39,972 nucleotides of DNA from RGIG3102 sp964369915 (lineage in GTDB: Bacteria > Bacillota > Clostridia > Oscillospirales > Ruminococcaceae): positions 1 to 39,972 of the forward strand of contig CAYJGG010000015.1 in assembly GCA_964369915.1 (NCBI GenBank), read 5' to 3'. The stretch's first letter is position 1. Each line of letters opens with the position of its first letter. Both the position numbers and the translations under genes were made by a program. The notes beneath the pieces are model-generated. The model made no database searches. It saw only the letters and a list, made by a program, of their open reading frames with translations, and had not been told where the DNA came from. Shown in pieces: positions 1-8,789 of this stretch.

Positions 1-40
1 TTAAAAGACTATTTAGTCAATAAACCGTTTGTAAACAATA

Positions 41-67
41 AAAAAATCCCCTATAGGGGATTTTTTT
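41..67 (-). terminator. Rho-independent terminator of the ABC-2 exporter operon
   Basis: A perfect palindrome (TCCCC-TATA-GGGGA) is flanked by A- and T-tracts on both sides, directly after the stop codon of the minus-strand permease gene. It could work in both directions and would also end any plus-strand gene lying left of the window. Confidence 0.85.
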
Positions 68-71
68 ATTT

Positions 72-872
72 CTATTCTAAATCACGTGATTTATAAAAAT
101 GCCATCCGATAACTGTGAATACTATCATTGAAATATAAAATATTCCAGCGAAAATCATAGTTTCGGTTTCTAATTTTACAACTGCATCAGGGTGTAGCAT
201 TTCAAATGGGCTTAAGTATTTAAAAAACTCTAAATTATCAGGCGATAAAGAGCTAAGAAAGCCAAACATATATGTTACTAATACTAGCATACTAGCTAAA
301 CTTGCAGCAGGGATTTTACTTGAAATTCCTGCTAGCATACTTCCAAGACCTAAAAAGACAAATGTTGTAATGCTAGATAATTTTAATATCTGCCAAGACT
401 CCATAACAGAAAATGTTTCGCCACCATTAATAAATCCGCAGGCCATAACTGAGAAAAAAGCACCTATTAAAACAATCATTAAAGCAACATATGAAGTTAA
501 AAATTTTGAAATGTAAATTTCACTTCTTGTTGTATTTAAAGAGTATAAAAAATCAATAGTTTTTTGTTTTTCTTCGCTAGCGATTATATTTGCTGAAAAT
601 ATACCAATGAAAATGCTAATAGCAATTAAAATTAGATTATAAATCATGCTAAGATATCCAGTGTAAGTTGCGATTGAAGAAAAGTCTTCCATTCCAAAAA
701 GTTGCATTAATACATCTGGCATAGCCTCCATTTTCACATGTGCTAAATCATGCATAGATGAAAAAAGAATCATATATAAAAACATTAAAGAAGTTATGGA
801 AACTGTCCAAATTAATATTTGAGTTTTATGAATTTTTAAATTGAATTTAACTAATTTTATAATATTATTCAT
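72..872 (-). CDS. ABC-2 type transporter permease
   Basis: This is a 266-residue integral membrane protein, the usual size for an ABC-2 permease half. A short basic N-terminus (NIIKLVKFNLKIHKTQ) leads into about six hydrophobic segments: roughly 20-37, 75-100, 125-148, 165-182, 190-210 and 238-258. The 'SEEKQKTIDFLYSLNTTRSEIYISKF' stretch after the second segment is typical of ABC-2 exporters of the bacitracin, lantibiotic or Ytr type. The start is set by an AAGGAGG site lying in the end of the upstream ATPase gene. The two genes are separated by 2 bp, so they are almost certainly co-translated and form one exporter. The substrate cannot be read from sequence; peptide antibiotic efflux or envelope-stress functions are known for relatives. 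Confidence 0.85.
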   Translation of the reverse strand: MNNIIKLVKFNLKIHKTQILIWTVSITSLMFLYMILFSSMHDLAHVKMEAMPDVLMQLFGMEDFSSIATYTGYLSMIYNLILIAISIFIGIFSANIIASEEKQKTIDFLYSLNTTRSEIYISKFLTSYVALMIVLIGAFFSVMACGFINGGETFSVMESWQILKLSSITTFVFLGLGSMLAGISSKIPAASLASMLVLVTYMFGFLSSLSPDNLEFFKYLSPFEMLHPDAVVKLETETMIFAGIFYISMIVFTVIGWHFYKSRDLE

Positions 873-874
873 GA

Positions 875-1696
875 TTAGTTTTCCTCCTTGTAATATTTAA
901 TGAATTCATCTTCAACACTACGATTTTTAATTTCAAGAGTCGCTAAATCAACGTTTGAAAGTTTTTTAATTAAATCATTTATATCGCCATCAAATTCAAA
1001 TTTTTCTTCTTTGCCATCTTTAGTTTTATATTCAACAACTTGAACTTTTTTTAGAGCACGAGAATGTAAATCAACATCATCAACAATTTTACCATCTTTA
1101 ATTATAAGAACTCTATCGCAATATTTTTCAATTTCCATTAAATTATGGCTAGAAAGGAAAATAGTTGCCCCTTGTTTTCTTTTTTCTAAGAGCATCTCAA
1201 AGAATTTTTCTTGCATAAAAGGATCGAGTCCACTTGTTGGCTCATCAAGAATTAAAACTTCTTTTTGAGAAAGAAGCATTTGAATTATAGAAACTTTTTT
1301 TCTGTTTCCAAGGCTTAAATCAGATATTTTTTTTGTTTCATCAAATTCAAAATAGGTAAAGAGATCAGTAGCTTTTGAGTATTCGATTTTTTGAAAATTA
1401 CAATAAAAATCAAAAAGCTGTTTTCCAGTTAAGTTATTGTAAAAACTAGCATCACTAGACATATATGCTGCTTTTCCTTTAATTTCTTTTGAATTTAAGG
1501 CACTATCTAAATCACTGATAGTTAAATTCCCAAGTGTAGGAAAAATAAAATTTAATAAAGCCCTAATAGTAGTGCTTTTACCAGCTCCATTTTTTCCAAC
1601 AAAACCAACGATTTCCCCTTTTTTAACATTAAAACTAATATCGCTCACAGCTGTGAATTTTCCGTAATTTTTGGTGAATTTTTTTGCTTTAATCAT
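875..1696 (-). CDS. ABC-2 exporter ATP-binding protein
   Basis: This 273-residue nucleotide-binding subunit partners the permease encoded immediately downstream. Motifs in order are Walker A (GKNGAGKST, near residues 34-42), the signature region LSLGNRKK (the variant common in BcrA/YtrB-type exporters in place of LSGGQ), Walker B with the D-loop (LILDEPTSGLDP) and the switch histidine (LSSHN). A C-terminal tail of about 65 residues follows the core, as in other exporters of this class. The ATG follows an AAAGGAGA ribosome binding site. No GntR-type regulator gene lies beside it, which is unusual compared with classic ytr operons, although an inverted repeat sits just upstream. Confidence 0.9.
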   Translation of the reverse strand: MIKAKKFTKNYGKFTAVSDISFNVKKGEIVGFVGKNGAGKSTTIRALLNFIFPTLGNLTISDLDSALNSKEIKGKAAYMSSDASFYNNLTGKQLFDFYCNFQKIEYSKATDLFTYFEFDETKKISDLSLGNRKKVSIIQMLLSQKEVLILDEPTSGLDPFMQEKFFEMLLEKRKQGATIFLSSHNLMEIEKYCDRVLIIKDGKIVDDVDLHSRALKKVQVVEYKTKDGKEEKFEFDGDINDLIKKLSNVDLATLEIKNRSVEDEFIKYYKEEN

Positions 1697-1745
1697 AAAG
1701 CGAATCTCCTTTAAATTATATTTATAGGTTTATCTATGCTTTAAA

Positions 1746-1763
1746 TATAGCATTTTTGCTATA
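1746..1763. promoter_or_regulatory. Inverted repeat upstream of ABC-2 operon, possible operator
   Basis: A perfect 7-bp inverted repeat (TATAGCA-TTTT-TGCTATA) lies about 50 bp upstream of the ATPase start codon. A repressor-binding site is plausible. No nearby regulator gene supports a specific assignment. Confidence 0.35.
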
Positions 1764-1777
1764 AAATTGCAAATAAA

Positions 1778-1805
1778 AAAACTAGATGAATTTTCATCTA
1801 GTTTT
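1778..1805 (-). terminator. secA terminator
   Basis: A 13-bp perfect stem (AAAACTAGATGAA with its complement, 2-nt loop) is followed by a T-tract in the minus-strand direction, seven bases beyond the secA stop codon. Confidence 0.85.
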
Positions 1806-1812
1806 CTATATA

Positions 1813-4560
1813 TTAATTTAATTTTTCAGCACCAGCACGTCCGTGACATTGTTTGTATTTTTTGCCACTTCCACAAGGACAAGGATCGTTTCTTCCGATT
1901 TTTTCTACTCTATCAGGAGCTTTTCTAACAGGGGCACTTTCAGCACCGCCACTAGTTCCGGTAACCTTTGCAACTTCTTCACGCTTTATAGGAGCTGCAA
2001 CTTTAACTTGAGCTGCAATAAGCATTTTAGTTGTGTCTTGGCGGATATTTTCAATCATTTCATCGAACATATCAAAGCCTTCTATACGATACTCATTAAC
2101 AGGATCTCTTTGCCCGTATCCACGAAGTCCAATGCCACGACGAAGTTGATCCATAGCATCAATATGCTCCATCCATTTTGTATCAACATTTCTTAAAAGA
2201 ATAACTCTTTCAAATTCACGCATTTTTTCTTCGCCTAAAGTTTTTTCTTTTTCTAAAAGAATTTTAGTTGCTTTATCAAGTAAATAAGAGGATAAATCAT
2301 CTTTAGTTAATTTTGAAAGTTGTTCGCTTGAATAAGAAAGCTCAGCATCACCAATTAGCCAGCCACGATATGTGTCTTTAAGGCTTTGGATATTCCATAA
2401 TGAGGCATCTTCTTCAGAACAGAATAAATCAACATTTGAAATAATGGATTGCTCAACCATAGATTTTACTTCCTGTGAAACATCTCCGCCAGAAAGCACA
2501 TCACCTCTTTGTTTATAGATGATTTGTCTTTGACTGTTCATAACTTCATCGTATTTTAACACGTTTTTACGTATATCAAAGTTTCTTCCTTCAATACGTT
2601 TTTGAGCAGTTTCGATAGTGCTAGTAAGCATTTTATGTTCGATTGGCATATCATCAGGAACAGAATTTGAAATAAATGTGCTAGCAGGAGAATTTGCAAA
2701 TAATCTCATTAAATCATCTTCAAAGCTGATAAAGAATATACTTCTACCAGGATCGCCTTGACGTCCAGCACGACCACGAAGCTGATTATCAATACGGCGA
2801 GATTCATGTCTTTCAGTACCTAAAATAACAAGACCACCAGCATCTTTAACTTCTTTTGCATCGCTAGAAAGCATTTGTTTGTATTTTTCATCAAGCACTT
2901 TGAATTCTTCTCTTTGAGCGATAATTTCCATATCATCTGTTTCAAAATAGCTTGTTGCATTTTCTATCATTTCTTCAGTGTAGCCTTTTTTACGAAGCTC
3001 TGATTTTGCCATAAACTCAGGGTTACCACCAAGGATAATATCGGTACCACGACCAGCCATATTAGTAGCTATTGTAACAGCTGATTTTTTACCAGCTTGT
3101 GCTACAATTTCAGCCTCACGTTCGTGATGTTTTGCATTTAATATTTCATGGCGAATACCACGTTTTTTAAGAAGAAGCCCAATTTCTTCAGATTTTTCAA
3201 TAGAAACAGTACCAATTAAAACAGGTTGCCCTTTTTCGTGTGCTATGGCTGCTTCTTCAACAACTGCATTAAATTTTGCTTTTTCAGTTTTAAAAACCAT
3301 ATCGTTTTGGTCTTCTCTTGCGATAGGTTTATTAGTTGGAATTTCTAAAACTGCAAGGCCGTAAATTTCTAAAAATTCGTCTGCCTCGCTTAAAGCAGTA
3401 CCAGTCATGCCAGCTAATTTTTTATACATTCTAAAGTAGTTTTGGAATGTTATAGATGCTAAAGTTTTGCTTTCGTGAGCAATTTTAACATTTTCTTTAG
3501 CTTCAATAGCTTGATGAAGACCTTCATTATATCTTCTTCCTTGCATTAAACGACCAGTGAATTCATCAACGATAACAACTTCATTTTCTTTAACCACGTA
3601 ATCAACATCACGTTTCATAATACCAATAGCTTTAATAGCTTGATTGATATGATGCGCCGTACTCATATTTTCAGCATCAGAATAGTTTTCAAGGCTAAAA
3701 TATCTTTCGGCTTTTTCAATACCGTTTTTAGTTAAAGTAGCTTGCTTTGCTTTTTCATCGATAATAACATCTTCTGTTATATGATCAAGCTCTGCTTTAC
3801 TATCGTGTTCTGTTGTTCTGTAAAATGAAAGGGTTCTTGCAAAAGAATTTGCAACTTTATATAAATCTGTTGATTTATCGCCTTGCCCTGAAATGATTAA
3901 TGGAGTTCTTGCTTCATCAATTAAAATAGAGTCAACCTCATCGACAATAGCAAAATTAAATCCACGTTGCACCATGTTTTCTTTATAGATAACCATATTA
4001 TCACGAAGATAATCAAAGCCGAATTCATTATTTGTACCATAAGTTATATCGCATCTATAAGCTGCTTTTTTCTCCGTTGGTGTCATTCCGTGAACGCAAA
4101 GACCAACAGTAAGCCCTAGATACTCATATAATTTACCCATCCACTGACTATCACGAGTTGCAAGATAATCATTAACAGTGATAACATGTACACCTTCACC
4201 AGATAAAGCATTTAGATAAACAGCTAAAGTAGCCACTAAGGTTTTACCTTCACCAGTTTTCATTTCTGCTATATTAGAGCGATGAAGAGCAATACCACCG
4301 ATGATTTGAACAGGGTAATGAGTCATCCCTAAAACTCTAGTAGACGCTTCACGACAAACAGCAAAAGCGTCAGGAAGAATATCATCTAAAGTTTCGCCAT
4401 TTAAAAGGCGATCTTTTAAAATGTTAGTTTGATTTTTTAAATCTTCTTCTGAGTATGATTGGTATTTAGATTGTAATGCTTCAACAGTATGCATAATTTC
4501 TGTTATAGCTTTTAATTCTTTTGTTTGAGAATTACCGAAAAGTTTAGTTAAAAAAGACAT
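1813..4560 (-). CDS. secA: Protein translocase ATPase SecA
   Basis: This is the motor of the general secretion pathway; it drives preproteins through SecYEG at the membrane. At 915 residues it has the full family length. The Walker A motif GEGKT lies at residues 103-107. The DEAD-like motif is in VDEVDSILIDEARTPLIISG near 205-225, and the second nucleotide fold carries TNMAGRGTDI and RGRAGRQGDPG. The C-terminal zinc-binding tail, which contacts SecB or phospholipid, is intact with ligands C894, C896, C905 and H906. The ATG follows an AAGGAG site at the expected spacing. The gene stands alone between a consensus promoter and its own terminator, so it appears monocistronic, without prfB beside it. 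Confidence 0.98.
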   Translation of the reverse strand: MSFLTKLFGNSQTKELKAITEIMHTVEALQSKYQSYSEEDLKNQTNILKDRLLNGETLDDILPDAFAVCREASTRVLGMTHYPVQIIGGIALHRSNIAEMKTGEGKTLVATLAVYLNALSGEGVHVITVNDYLATRDSQWMGKLYEYLGLTVGLCVHGMTPTEKKAAYRCDITYGTNNEFGFDYLRDNMVIYKENMVQRGFNFAIVDEVDSILIDEARTPLIISGQGDKSTDLYKVANSFARTLSFYRTTEHDSKAELDHITEDVIIDEKAKQATLTKNGIEKAERYFSLENYSDAENMSTAHHINQAIKAIGIMKRDVDYVVKENEVVIVDEFTGRLMQGRRYNEGLHQAIEAKENVKIAHESKTLASITFQNYFRMYKKLAGMTGTALSEADEFLEIYGLAVLEIPTNKPIAREDQNDMVFKTEKAKFNAVVEEAAIAHEKGQPVLIGTVSIEKSEEIGLLLKKRGIRHEILNAKHHEREAEIVAQAGKKSAVTIATNMAGRGTDIILGGNPEFMAKSELRKKGYTEEMIENATSYFETDDMEIIAQREEFKVLDEKYKQMLSSDAKEVKDAGGLVILGTERHESRRIDNQLRGRAGRQGDPGRSIFFISFEDDLMRLFANSPASTFISNSVPDDMPIEHKMLTSTIETAQKRIEGRNFDIRKNVLKYDEVMNSQRQIIYKQRGDVLSGGDVSQEVKSMVEQSIISNVDLFCSEEDASLWNIQSLKDTYRGWLIGDAELSYSSEQLSKLTKDDLSSYLLDKATKILLEKEKTLGEEKMREFERVILLRNVDTKWMEHIDAMDQLRRGIGLRGYGQRDPVNEYRIEGFDMFDEMIENIRQDTTKMLIAAQVKVAAPIKREEVAKVTGTSGGAESAPVRKAPDRVEKIGRNDPCPCGSGKKYKQCHGRAGAEKLN

Positions 4561-4612
4561 AAAGACTCCTTATTTATATACTATAATTATATTATTTATA
4601 ATCTAATATTAT

Positions 4613-4641
4613 ATTTTAATATAGTGTTGCAATTGTGTCAA
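4613..4641 (-). promoter_or_regulatory. Sigma-A promoter of secA
   Basis: On the minus strand TTGACA is followed after 17 bp by TAAAAT, about 50 bp upstream of the secA ATG. The -35 is a perfect match and the -10 matches at five of six positions. Confidence 0.8.
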
Positions 4642-4645
4642 CTAA

Positions 4646-4677
4646 AAAAACGTAAATCACTAAAGATTTACGTTTTT
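4646..4677 (-). terminator. Terminator of the FMN-dependent dehydrogenase gene
   Basis: A 13-bp stem (AAAAACGTAAATC with its complement, 6-nt loop) is flanked by A- and T-tracts right after the minus-strand stop codon at 4683. Confidence 0.85.
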
Positions 4678-4682
4678 AATTT

Positions 4683-5699
4683 TTATAGTAAAACAACCTT
4701 ATCTAAAGTGATATCACTGATTTTTTCACAGCCAGTCATCACCATAGTGCCTTTTAATTCGTCTTGAAGTTGATTTAAGGCTATTTCAACACCTTCAGCT
4801 TTTCCGCCAATAGCAGCAATTCCAAGTGTTCGAGCAATTAAAACTCCGTGAGCGCCAAGAGCAAGCGCTTTAAAAACGTCAACGCCTGTTCTAAAACCAC
4901 CATCTACTAAAATAGTCATTTTATCTTTAAATTCAGGAGCAATATCTTTTAAAACTTCGATAGTTGAAAGGGTTTCATCTTGAACTCTACCGCCATGATT
5001 TGATATAACTATTGCATCTGCGCCAGCAATATAAGCATTTTGAGCGGCTTTTTTATTCATTATACCTTTAACAATAAAAGGAATTTTAATATTAGATTTT
5101 ATATATTTTAAAGAATCAACGCTCTTAGTTTCAACTGGGATTTCGCTTTTTCTAAGTAAAGGAAGACCAGCAGAATCAATGTCACAAGCGAGAGCTAAAA
5201 CATTTTTAGTGTTTAGATAGTCAAGACGGATATCTACGCCTTCTTTTACCCAAGGTTTCATAGTTGGAATACCTAATCCGTCTAAAGTATCAATTACATC
5301 GATAGGCTTTTTGAACATATCAGGGTTAACTCCATCACCTGTAAATCCGATAGTACCGGCTGCTTTACATCCGTTTATAACATAATTTGAGTATTCCTCT
5401 TCATTTATATCTGCACCATAATTTTTTTTAATGCCTGCAATTGGTGCCATATAAATAGGCATAGAAACATTTTTGTTAAATAGAGTTGTTGATGTATCAG
5501 GAGTTTTATTTTCCACTACAACATCCATAACTATTTTTATATCTTTTAATTTTTCTAAATTTCTAATAAAAGAAGAGCCTGTTCCTTTTCCACCCATACC
5601 AGGGATTTGACCTTTGCAAGCTACTCCATTACAAACAGGACAGACTTTACATTTTGTGCAGATGCTTCTTGCATTATCTCGAATTTCAGTTAATGTCAT
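4683..5699 (-). CDS. FMN-dependent alpha-hydroxy-acid oxidase/dehydrogenase family protein
   Basis: This 338-residue TIM-barrel flavoprotein belongs to the lactate oxidase, glycolate oxidase and type 2 IDI-like superfamily. The family signature SNHGGRVQDE carries the catalytic histidine and the substrate-binding arginine. VDGGFRTGVDVFKALALGAH with VLIART forms the FMN phosphate-binding part. The N-terminus has five closely spaced cysteines (C14, C17, C20, C23, C28) in CTKCKVCPVCNGVAC, followed by a glycine-rich IPGMGGKGTG. That arrangement is absent from classical lactate oxidases and suggests a metal or Fe-S site. The gene has its own promoter and terminator, so no operon partner hints at the substrate. 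The general fold is secure; the exact reaction (oxidase, dehydrogenase or isomerase) is not. Confidence 0.85.
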   Translation of the reverse strand: MTLTEIRDNARSICTKCKVCPVCNGVACKGQIPGMGGKGTGSSFIRNLEKLKDIKIVMDVVVENKTPDTSTTLFNKNVSMPIYMAPIAGIKKNYGADINEEEYSNYVINGCKAAGTIGFTGDGVNPDMFKKPIDVIDTLDGLGIPTMKPWVKEGVDIRLDYLNTKNVLALACDIDSAGLPLLRKSEIPVETKSVDSLKYIKSNIKIPFIVKGIMNKKAAQNAYIAGADAIVISNHGGRVQDETLSTIEVLKDIAPEFKDKMTILVDGGFRTGVDVFKALALGAHGVLIARTLGIAAIGGKAEGVEIALNQLQDELKGTMVMTGCEKISDITLDKVVLL

Positions 5700-5741
5700 T
5701 TTAAAAACCTTTTTAATCCTTTCAAATTAATATATAATAAA

Positions 5742-5770
5742 ATTTTATCACGCAAAACTATGCATGTCAA
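5742..5770 (-). promoter_or_regulatory. Sigma-A promoter of the FMN-dependent dehydrogenase gene
   Basis: The minus strand reads TTGACA, 17 bp, TAAAAT, about 45 bp upstream of the ATG. It has the same hexamers and spacing as the secA promoter. Confidence 0.8.
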
Positions 5771-5829
5771 TCCATATCCATATAACCCAAAATATTTAAA
5801 ATTTATATTAGAAAGGTTAATAAAGTTTG

Positions 5830-5858
5830 TTTACTTTGAAAATAAAATAATATATAAT
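5830..5858 (+). promoter_or_regulatory. Putative deoC promoter
   Basis: TTTACT is followed after 17 bp by a perfect TATAAT, about 37 bp before the deoC ATG. The -35 is only moderate. Confidence 0.55.
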
Positions 5859-5894
5859 TATATCATAAAAAAACTTTAAGAAGGTATAAAAATT

Positions 5895-6560
5895 ATGAAA
5901 AATAGTGAAATTTTATCAATAGTTGACCACACGCTTTTAAAAGCAGATGCCACCAAAAAAGATATAGAAAAATTATGCGATGAGGCAATTAAATGTAAAA
6001 CAGCTTCAGTTTGCATTAATCCAAGTTTTATTGAATTTGCAAAAGAGAAATTAAATGATGAAATAGCTATTTGCACTGTTATTGGTTTCCCTTTAGGCGC
6101 AATGACAACTGATAGTAAAATATTTGAAGCAAAAGATGCTATAAAAAAAGGTGCTAGCGAAATTGATATGGTTATAAATATTTCAAAAGCAAAAGATGGA
6201 GATTATGAATATATAGAAAATGAAATAAAAGAGATTAAATTAGCTATAAAAGATAAAATTTTAAAAGTTATAATAGAGGCGTGTCTTTTAAACGAAGAAG
6301 AAAAAATTGCTTTATGTAAAGTAGTAACTAATGCTGGGGCAAATTATATTAAAACCTCAACTGGTTTTTCAAGTGGTGGGGCAACATTTAGCGATATCGA
6401 ATTATTTAAAAAATATATAGGTGAAAATGTTAAAATTAAAGCAGCGGGCGGAATAAAAACAAAAGAGGATATGGAAAAATTTATTAGTCTTGGTGCAGAT
6501 AGACTAGGAACATCCTCTGCAATTAAAATTTTAAATAATGAAAAAACTAATGGCTATTAA
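5895..6560 (+). CDS. deoC: Deoxyribose-phosphate aldolase
   Basis: This class I aldolase splits 2-deoxyribose-5-phosphate into glyceraldehyde-3-phosphate and acetaldehyde in deoxynucleoside salvage. The 221-residue length is normal. The family signature DHTLLKADAT is at the N-terminus. The Schiff-base lysine is K153 in YIKTSTGF, the second active-site lysine is K182 in KAAGGIK, and the catalytic aspartate lies in EIDMVINI. The ATG follows AGAAGG. It is not next to other deo genes (deoA, deoD, pdp), and the promoter upstream and hairpin downstream suggest a single-gene transcript. Confidence 0.95.
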   Translation: MKNSEILSIVDHTLLKADATKKDIEKLCDEAIKCKTASVCINPSFIEFAKEKLNDEIAICTVIGFPLGAMTTDSKIFEAKDAIKKGASEIDMVINISKAKDGDYEYIENEIKEIKLAIKDKILKVIIEACLLNEEEKIALCKVVTNAGANYIKTSTGFSSGGATFSDIELFKKYIGENVKIKAAGGIKTKEDMEKFISLGADRLGTSSAIKILNNEKTNGY

Positions 6561-6600
6561 ACTAAAATAGCTATTCTCATTAAATATACACATAATATAT

Positions 6601-6640
6601 GCTATAATTTATAAAGTTATAAATTATAGCATTATTTTTA
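6601..6640 (+). terminator. Probable deoC terminator (A/T-rich hairpin)
   Basis: A perfect 12-bp stem (GCTATAATTTAT with its complement, 6-nt loop) is followed by ATTATTTTTA. The stem is nearly all A/T, so it may be a weak terminator. Confidence 0.55.
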
Positions 6641-6670
6641 TTGGAAATATATGTTATAACGTGGTATAAT
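6641..6670 (+). promoter_or_regulatory. Promoter of lipoprotein/two-component operon
   Basis: TTGGAA is followed after 18 bp by a perfect TATAAT, about 38 bp upstream of the lipoprotein ATG. Confidence 0.6.
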
Positions 6671-6708
6671 AAAGAGTAAAATTAAAAATGTGAGGAAAGA
6701 TTAAATAA

Positions 6709-8064
6709 ATGAAAAGAATAATACGTCTAGTATTTATGGCTTTGTTTTTAACTGGTTGTAGTATGAGTGCAAGCTCTGATAATATAATAGAACTTTTATC
6801 CTCTCCAAAGCTATCTGAAAATGAGGCTGAAATTGTTTTTGCTATAAGTGAGTATACACAAACAGATGTTGTCTTAAAATATTTAAAAGAAGGTGATAAT
6901 ATTTCGCCTATTCAATATATCGATATTAATGCCGATTCACAGGAAGAAGCGATAGTGTTTTATTTTGCGCCTAGTAGCAGTAGTTATGTAAGAATGGCAG
7001 TTTTAGATGATGATGAGGATGGCACATGGGAAGTGGTAGATGATTTAGAAGGATTTGGCAGTGAGGTTTTAAATGTTTCTAATGTGCAATTTGATAAATC
7101 AAAAGGAAATCAATTATTAGTAACATACACCTTTTCAAATTCTTTAGAAAAAGTAGTAACTATTTATTATTATGAAGATGGACATTTTTCAAATTCTTAT
7201 AGTCAGTTATGCCAAAGTTATATTGTGAGTGATGTTACTCAAGATGGAAATGTGGATTTAATTATAGGTCAGCCTAATTTAGAAAATAGATTGCCGTCAA
7301 TCCAATTAATCAGTTTAAATGATGATGAAGAAATAGATATTATTGCAGAGTATCCTTTAGATGTTTTAAATGCCGATATTCAATCTATAAAATTATCAAA
7401 AACGCAAAAAAGCGAAAATCCAGCTATCGTAATAGACTATAAAGATAATCAAGATGTTATCCACACGCAAGGGATATCCTATCAAGATGGCGAATTTATT
7501 AGTGTTATGGATAATATAAGTGTTCAAAAAATATGGCTATTTGATTATCCATTACTAAGTATTGATATAGATGATGATAATTATTTAGAAACGTCAACTA
7601 TTATAAAAGTGGATGAAATTGAAAGTTTAGATTTTATGGAGTGGACTAGTTTTTTAACAGATCCTATTCATAGAAAGCTATTTGGCGTAGTTGATGGAAA
7701 AAATCAAATATTTCTTAATTTACCAGAAGAATGGCAAGGATATATCGATTTAAATCAAATTTCTTCTATTGAGTGGAGTGTTTCAAAGTCCATAATTGAT
7801 GAAGAACAAGAAGAAGTTATTGAAAATCAAGAAAATGATGAAGAAAATGAAGTAGTAGAATCTGAAAACTTAGAGCAGGCAGAAGATGTAGCTATTGATG
7901 AACTAGTTAGAGTTAGAATAATAAATCCAGGAACAGCTTTTTATCAAAATGAAGGAGAAGAAATTTTTGAAGTTGGCGTTTTAAGAGTGGCATTATTATT
8001 TTCAGATGAAGTGTCAATAGAGCAAAGAGAAGTTATTTATAATAATATAATTTATTTAGGATAA
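6709..8064 (+). CDS. Lipoprotein with FG-GAP/VCBS-like aspartate-rich repeats
   Basis: This 451-residue protein starts with a lipoprotein signal peptide (MKRIIRLVFMALFLTGC, lipobox LTGC, lipidated C17), so it should be anchored on the outer face of the membrane. The body has recurring calcium-loop-like motifs of the FG-GAP/beta-propeller kind: IDINADSQEEA at 71-81, LDDDEDGTWEV at 99-109, DVTQDGNVD at 175-183 and IDIDDDNYLE near 290. An acidic low-complexity linker (about 365-400, rich in E, N and Q) precedes a final domain of about 50 residues. It lies 23 bp upstream of a response regulator and histidine kinase on the same strand. An accessory sensor or ligand-binding role for that kinase is my inference. 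I cannot assign a named family with certainty. Confidence 0.75.
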   Translation: MKRIIRLVFMALFLTGCSMSASSDNIIELLSSPKLSENEAEIVFAISEYTQTDVVLKYLKEGDNISPIQYIDINADSQEEAIVFYFAPSSSSYVRMAVLDDDEDGTWEVVDDLEGFGSEVLNVSNVQFDKSKGNQLLVTYTFSNSLEKVVTIYYYEDGHFSNSYSQLCQSYIVSDVTQDGNVDLIIGQPNLENRLPSIQLISLNDDEEIDIIAEYPLDVLNADIQSIKLSKTQKSENPAIVIDYKDNQDVIHTQGISYQDGEFISVMDNISVQKIWLFDYPLLSIDIDDDNYLETSTIIKVDEIESLDFMEWTSFLTDPIHRKLFGVVDGKNQIFLNLPEEWQGYIDLNQISSIEWSVSKSIIDEEQEEVIENQENDEENEVVESENLEQAEDVAIDELVRVRIINPGTAFYQNEGEEIFEVGVLRVALLFSDEVSIEQREVIYNNIIYLG

Positions 8065-8087
8065 AATTTTAGAAAGGAATTAAGTAT

Positions 8088-8783
8088 ATGTATAGAATAT
8101 TAGTTGTTGAAGATGAAAATAACATTGGCGAATTTATAGAACTTAATTTAAAAAATATAGGATATAATCCAGTGAGAGTTTCAAGCGGAGAAAAGGCAAA
8201 AGAACTAATCGATAATGGAGAAAAGTTTGATTTAGCACTACTTGATGTTATGCTCCCTGGAATTAATGGAGTTTCACTTTGTGAATATATAAGACGAAAT
8301 AATAATGAAATAGGAATTATTATGCTTTCAGCGAAAAGCCAAGAACAAGATAAAGTAGCAGCTTTATCCGTTGGGGCAGATGATTATATAACCAAGCCTT
8401 TTGGAACAAGTGAATTACAAGCTAGAATTTCAGCTCTCCTTAGAAGAATAATTAAAAAAGAAACAAAAATAGATGAAACAGAAGACTTATTAAAATCAGG
8501 CATATTCTCTTTAGATTTAAAAAGCAGAATTCTAAAAAAGAATGATGAAATAATTGATTTAACAAGTGTTGAATTTAGTATAATGGAATTGTTTTTTAAA
8601 GAAGAGGGCGTGGCTTTAATTAGAGAAAAAATTCTTGAAGGTGCATGGGGCGAAAACTATTTTGGAGATTTAAAAATAGTTGATGTTAATATAAGAAGGC
8701 TTAGAATGAAAATAGAAGAAGATCCTTCAAATCCTCAATATATCATAACCGTATGGGGTTATGGCTACCGATGGAGTGTTTAG
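8088..8783 (+). CDS. OmpR/PhoB-family response regulator
   Basis: This 231-residue DNA-binding regulator has an N-terminal receiver domain with the phosphoacceptor D53 in LALLDVMLPG, the acidic pocket near residues 8-9 (VEDE) and the conserved lysine in DDYITKPFG. The C-terminal winged helix (about 130-231) includes LTSVEFSIMELF and the typical ending ITVWGYGYRWSV. Its start follows AGAAAGGA. It shares an operon with the lipoprotein upstream and the kinase 6 bp downstream, so the three probably form one signalling unit. Its target genes are not evident. Confidence 0.95.
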   Translation: MYRILVVEDENNIGEFIELNLKNIGYNPVRVSSGEKAKELIDNGEKFDLALLDVMLPGINGVSLCEYIRRNNNEIGIIMLSAKSQEQDKVAALSVGADDYITKPFGTSELQARISALLRRIIKKETKIDETEDLLKSGIFSLDLKSRILKKNDEIIDLTSVEFSIMELFFKEEGVALIREKILEGAWGENYFGDLKIVDVNIRRLRMKIEEDPSNPQYIITVWGYGYRWSV

Positions 8784-8789
8784 TTTTTA

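Noticed and set aside
1267..1296. Signature motif LSLGNRKK in the ABC-2 ATPase in place of LSGGQ
   Set aside because: This variant is usual for BcrA/YtrB-type exporters, so it is not a sign of a defective protein.
1843..2196. Open frame of 117 codons on the plus strand, antisense to the secA 3' part
   Set aside because: It lies wholly within a highly conserved gene on the other strand, has no supporting ribosome binding site and shows low-complexity composition.
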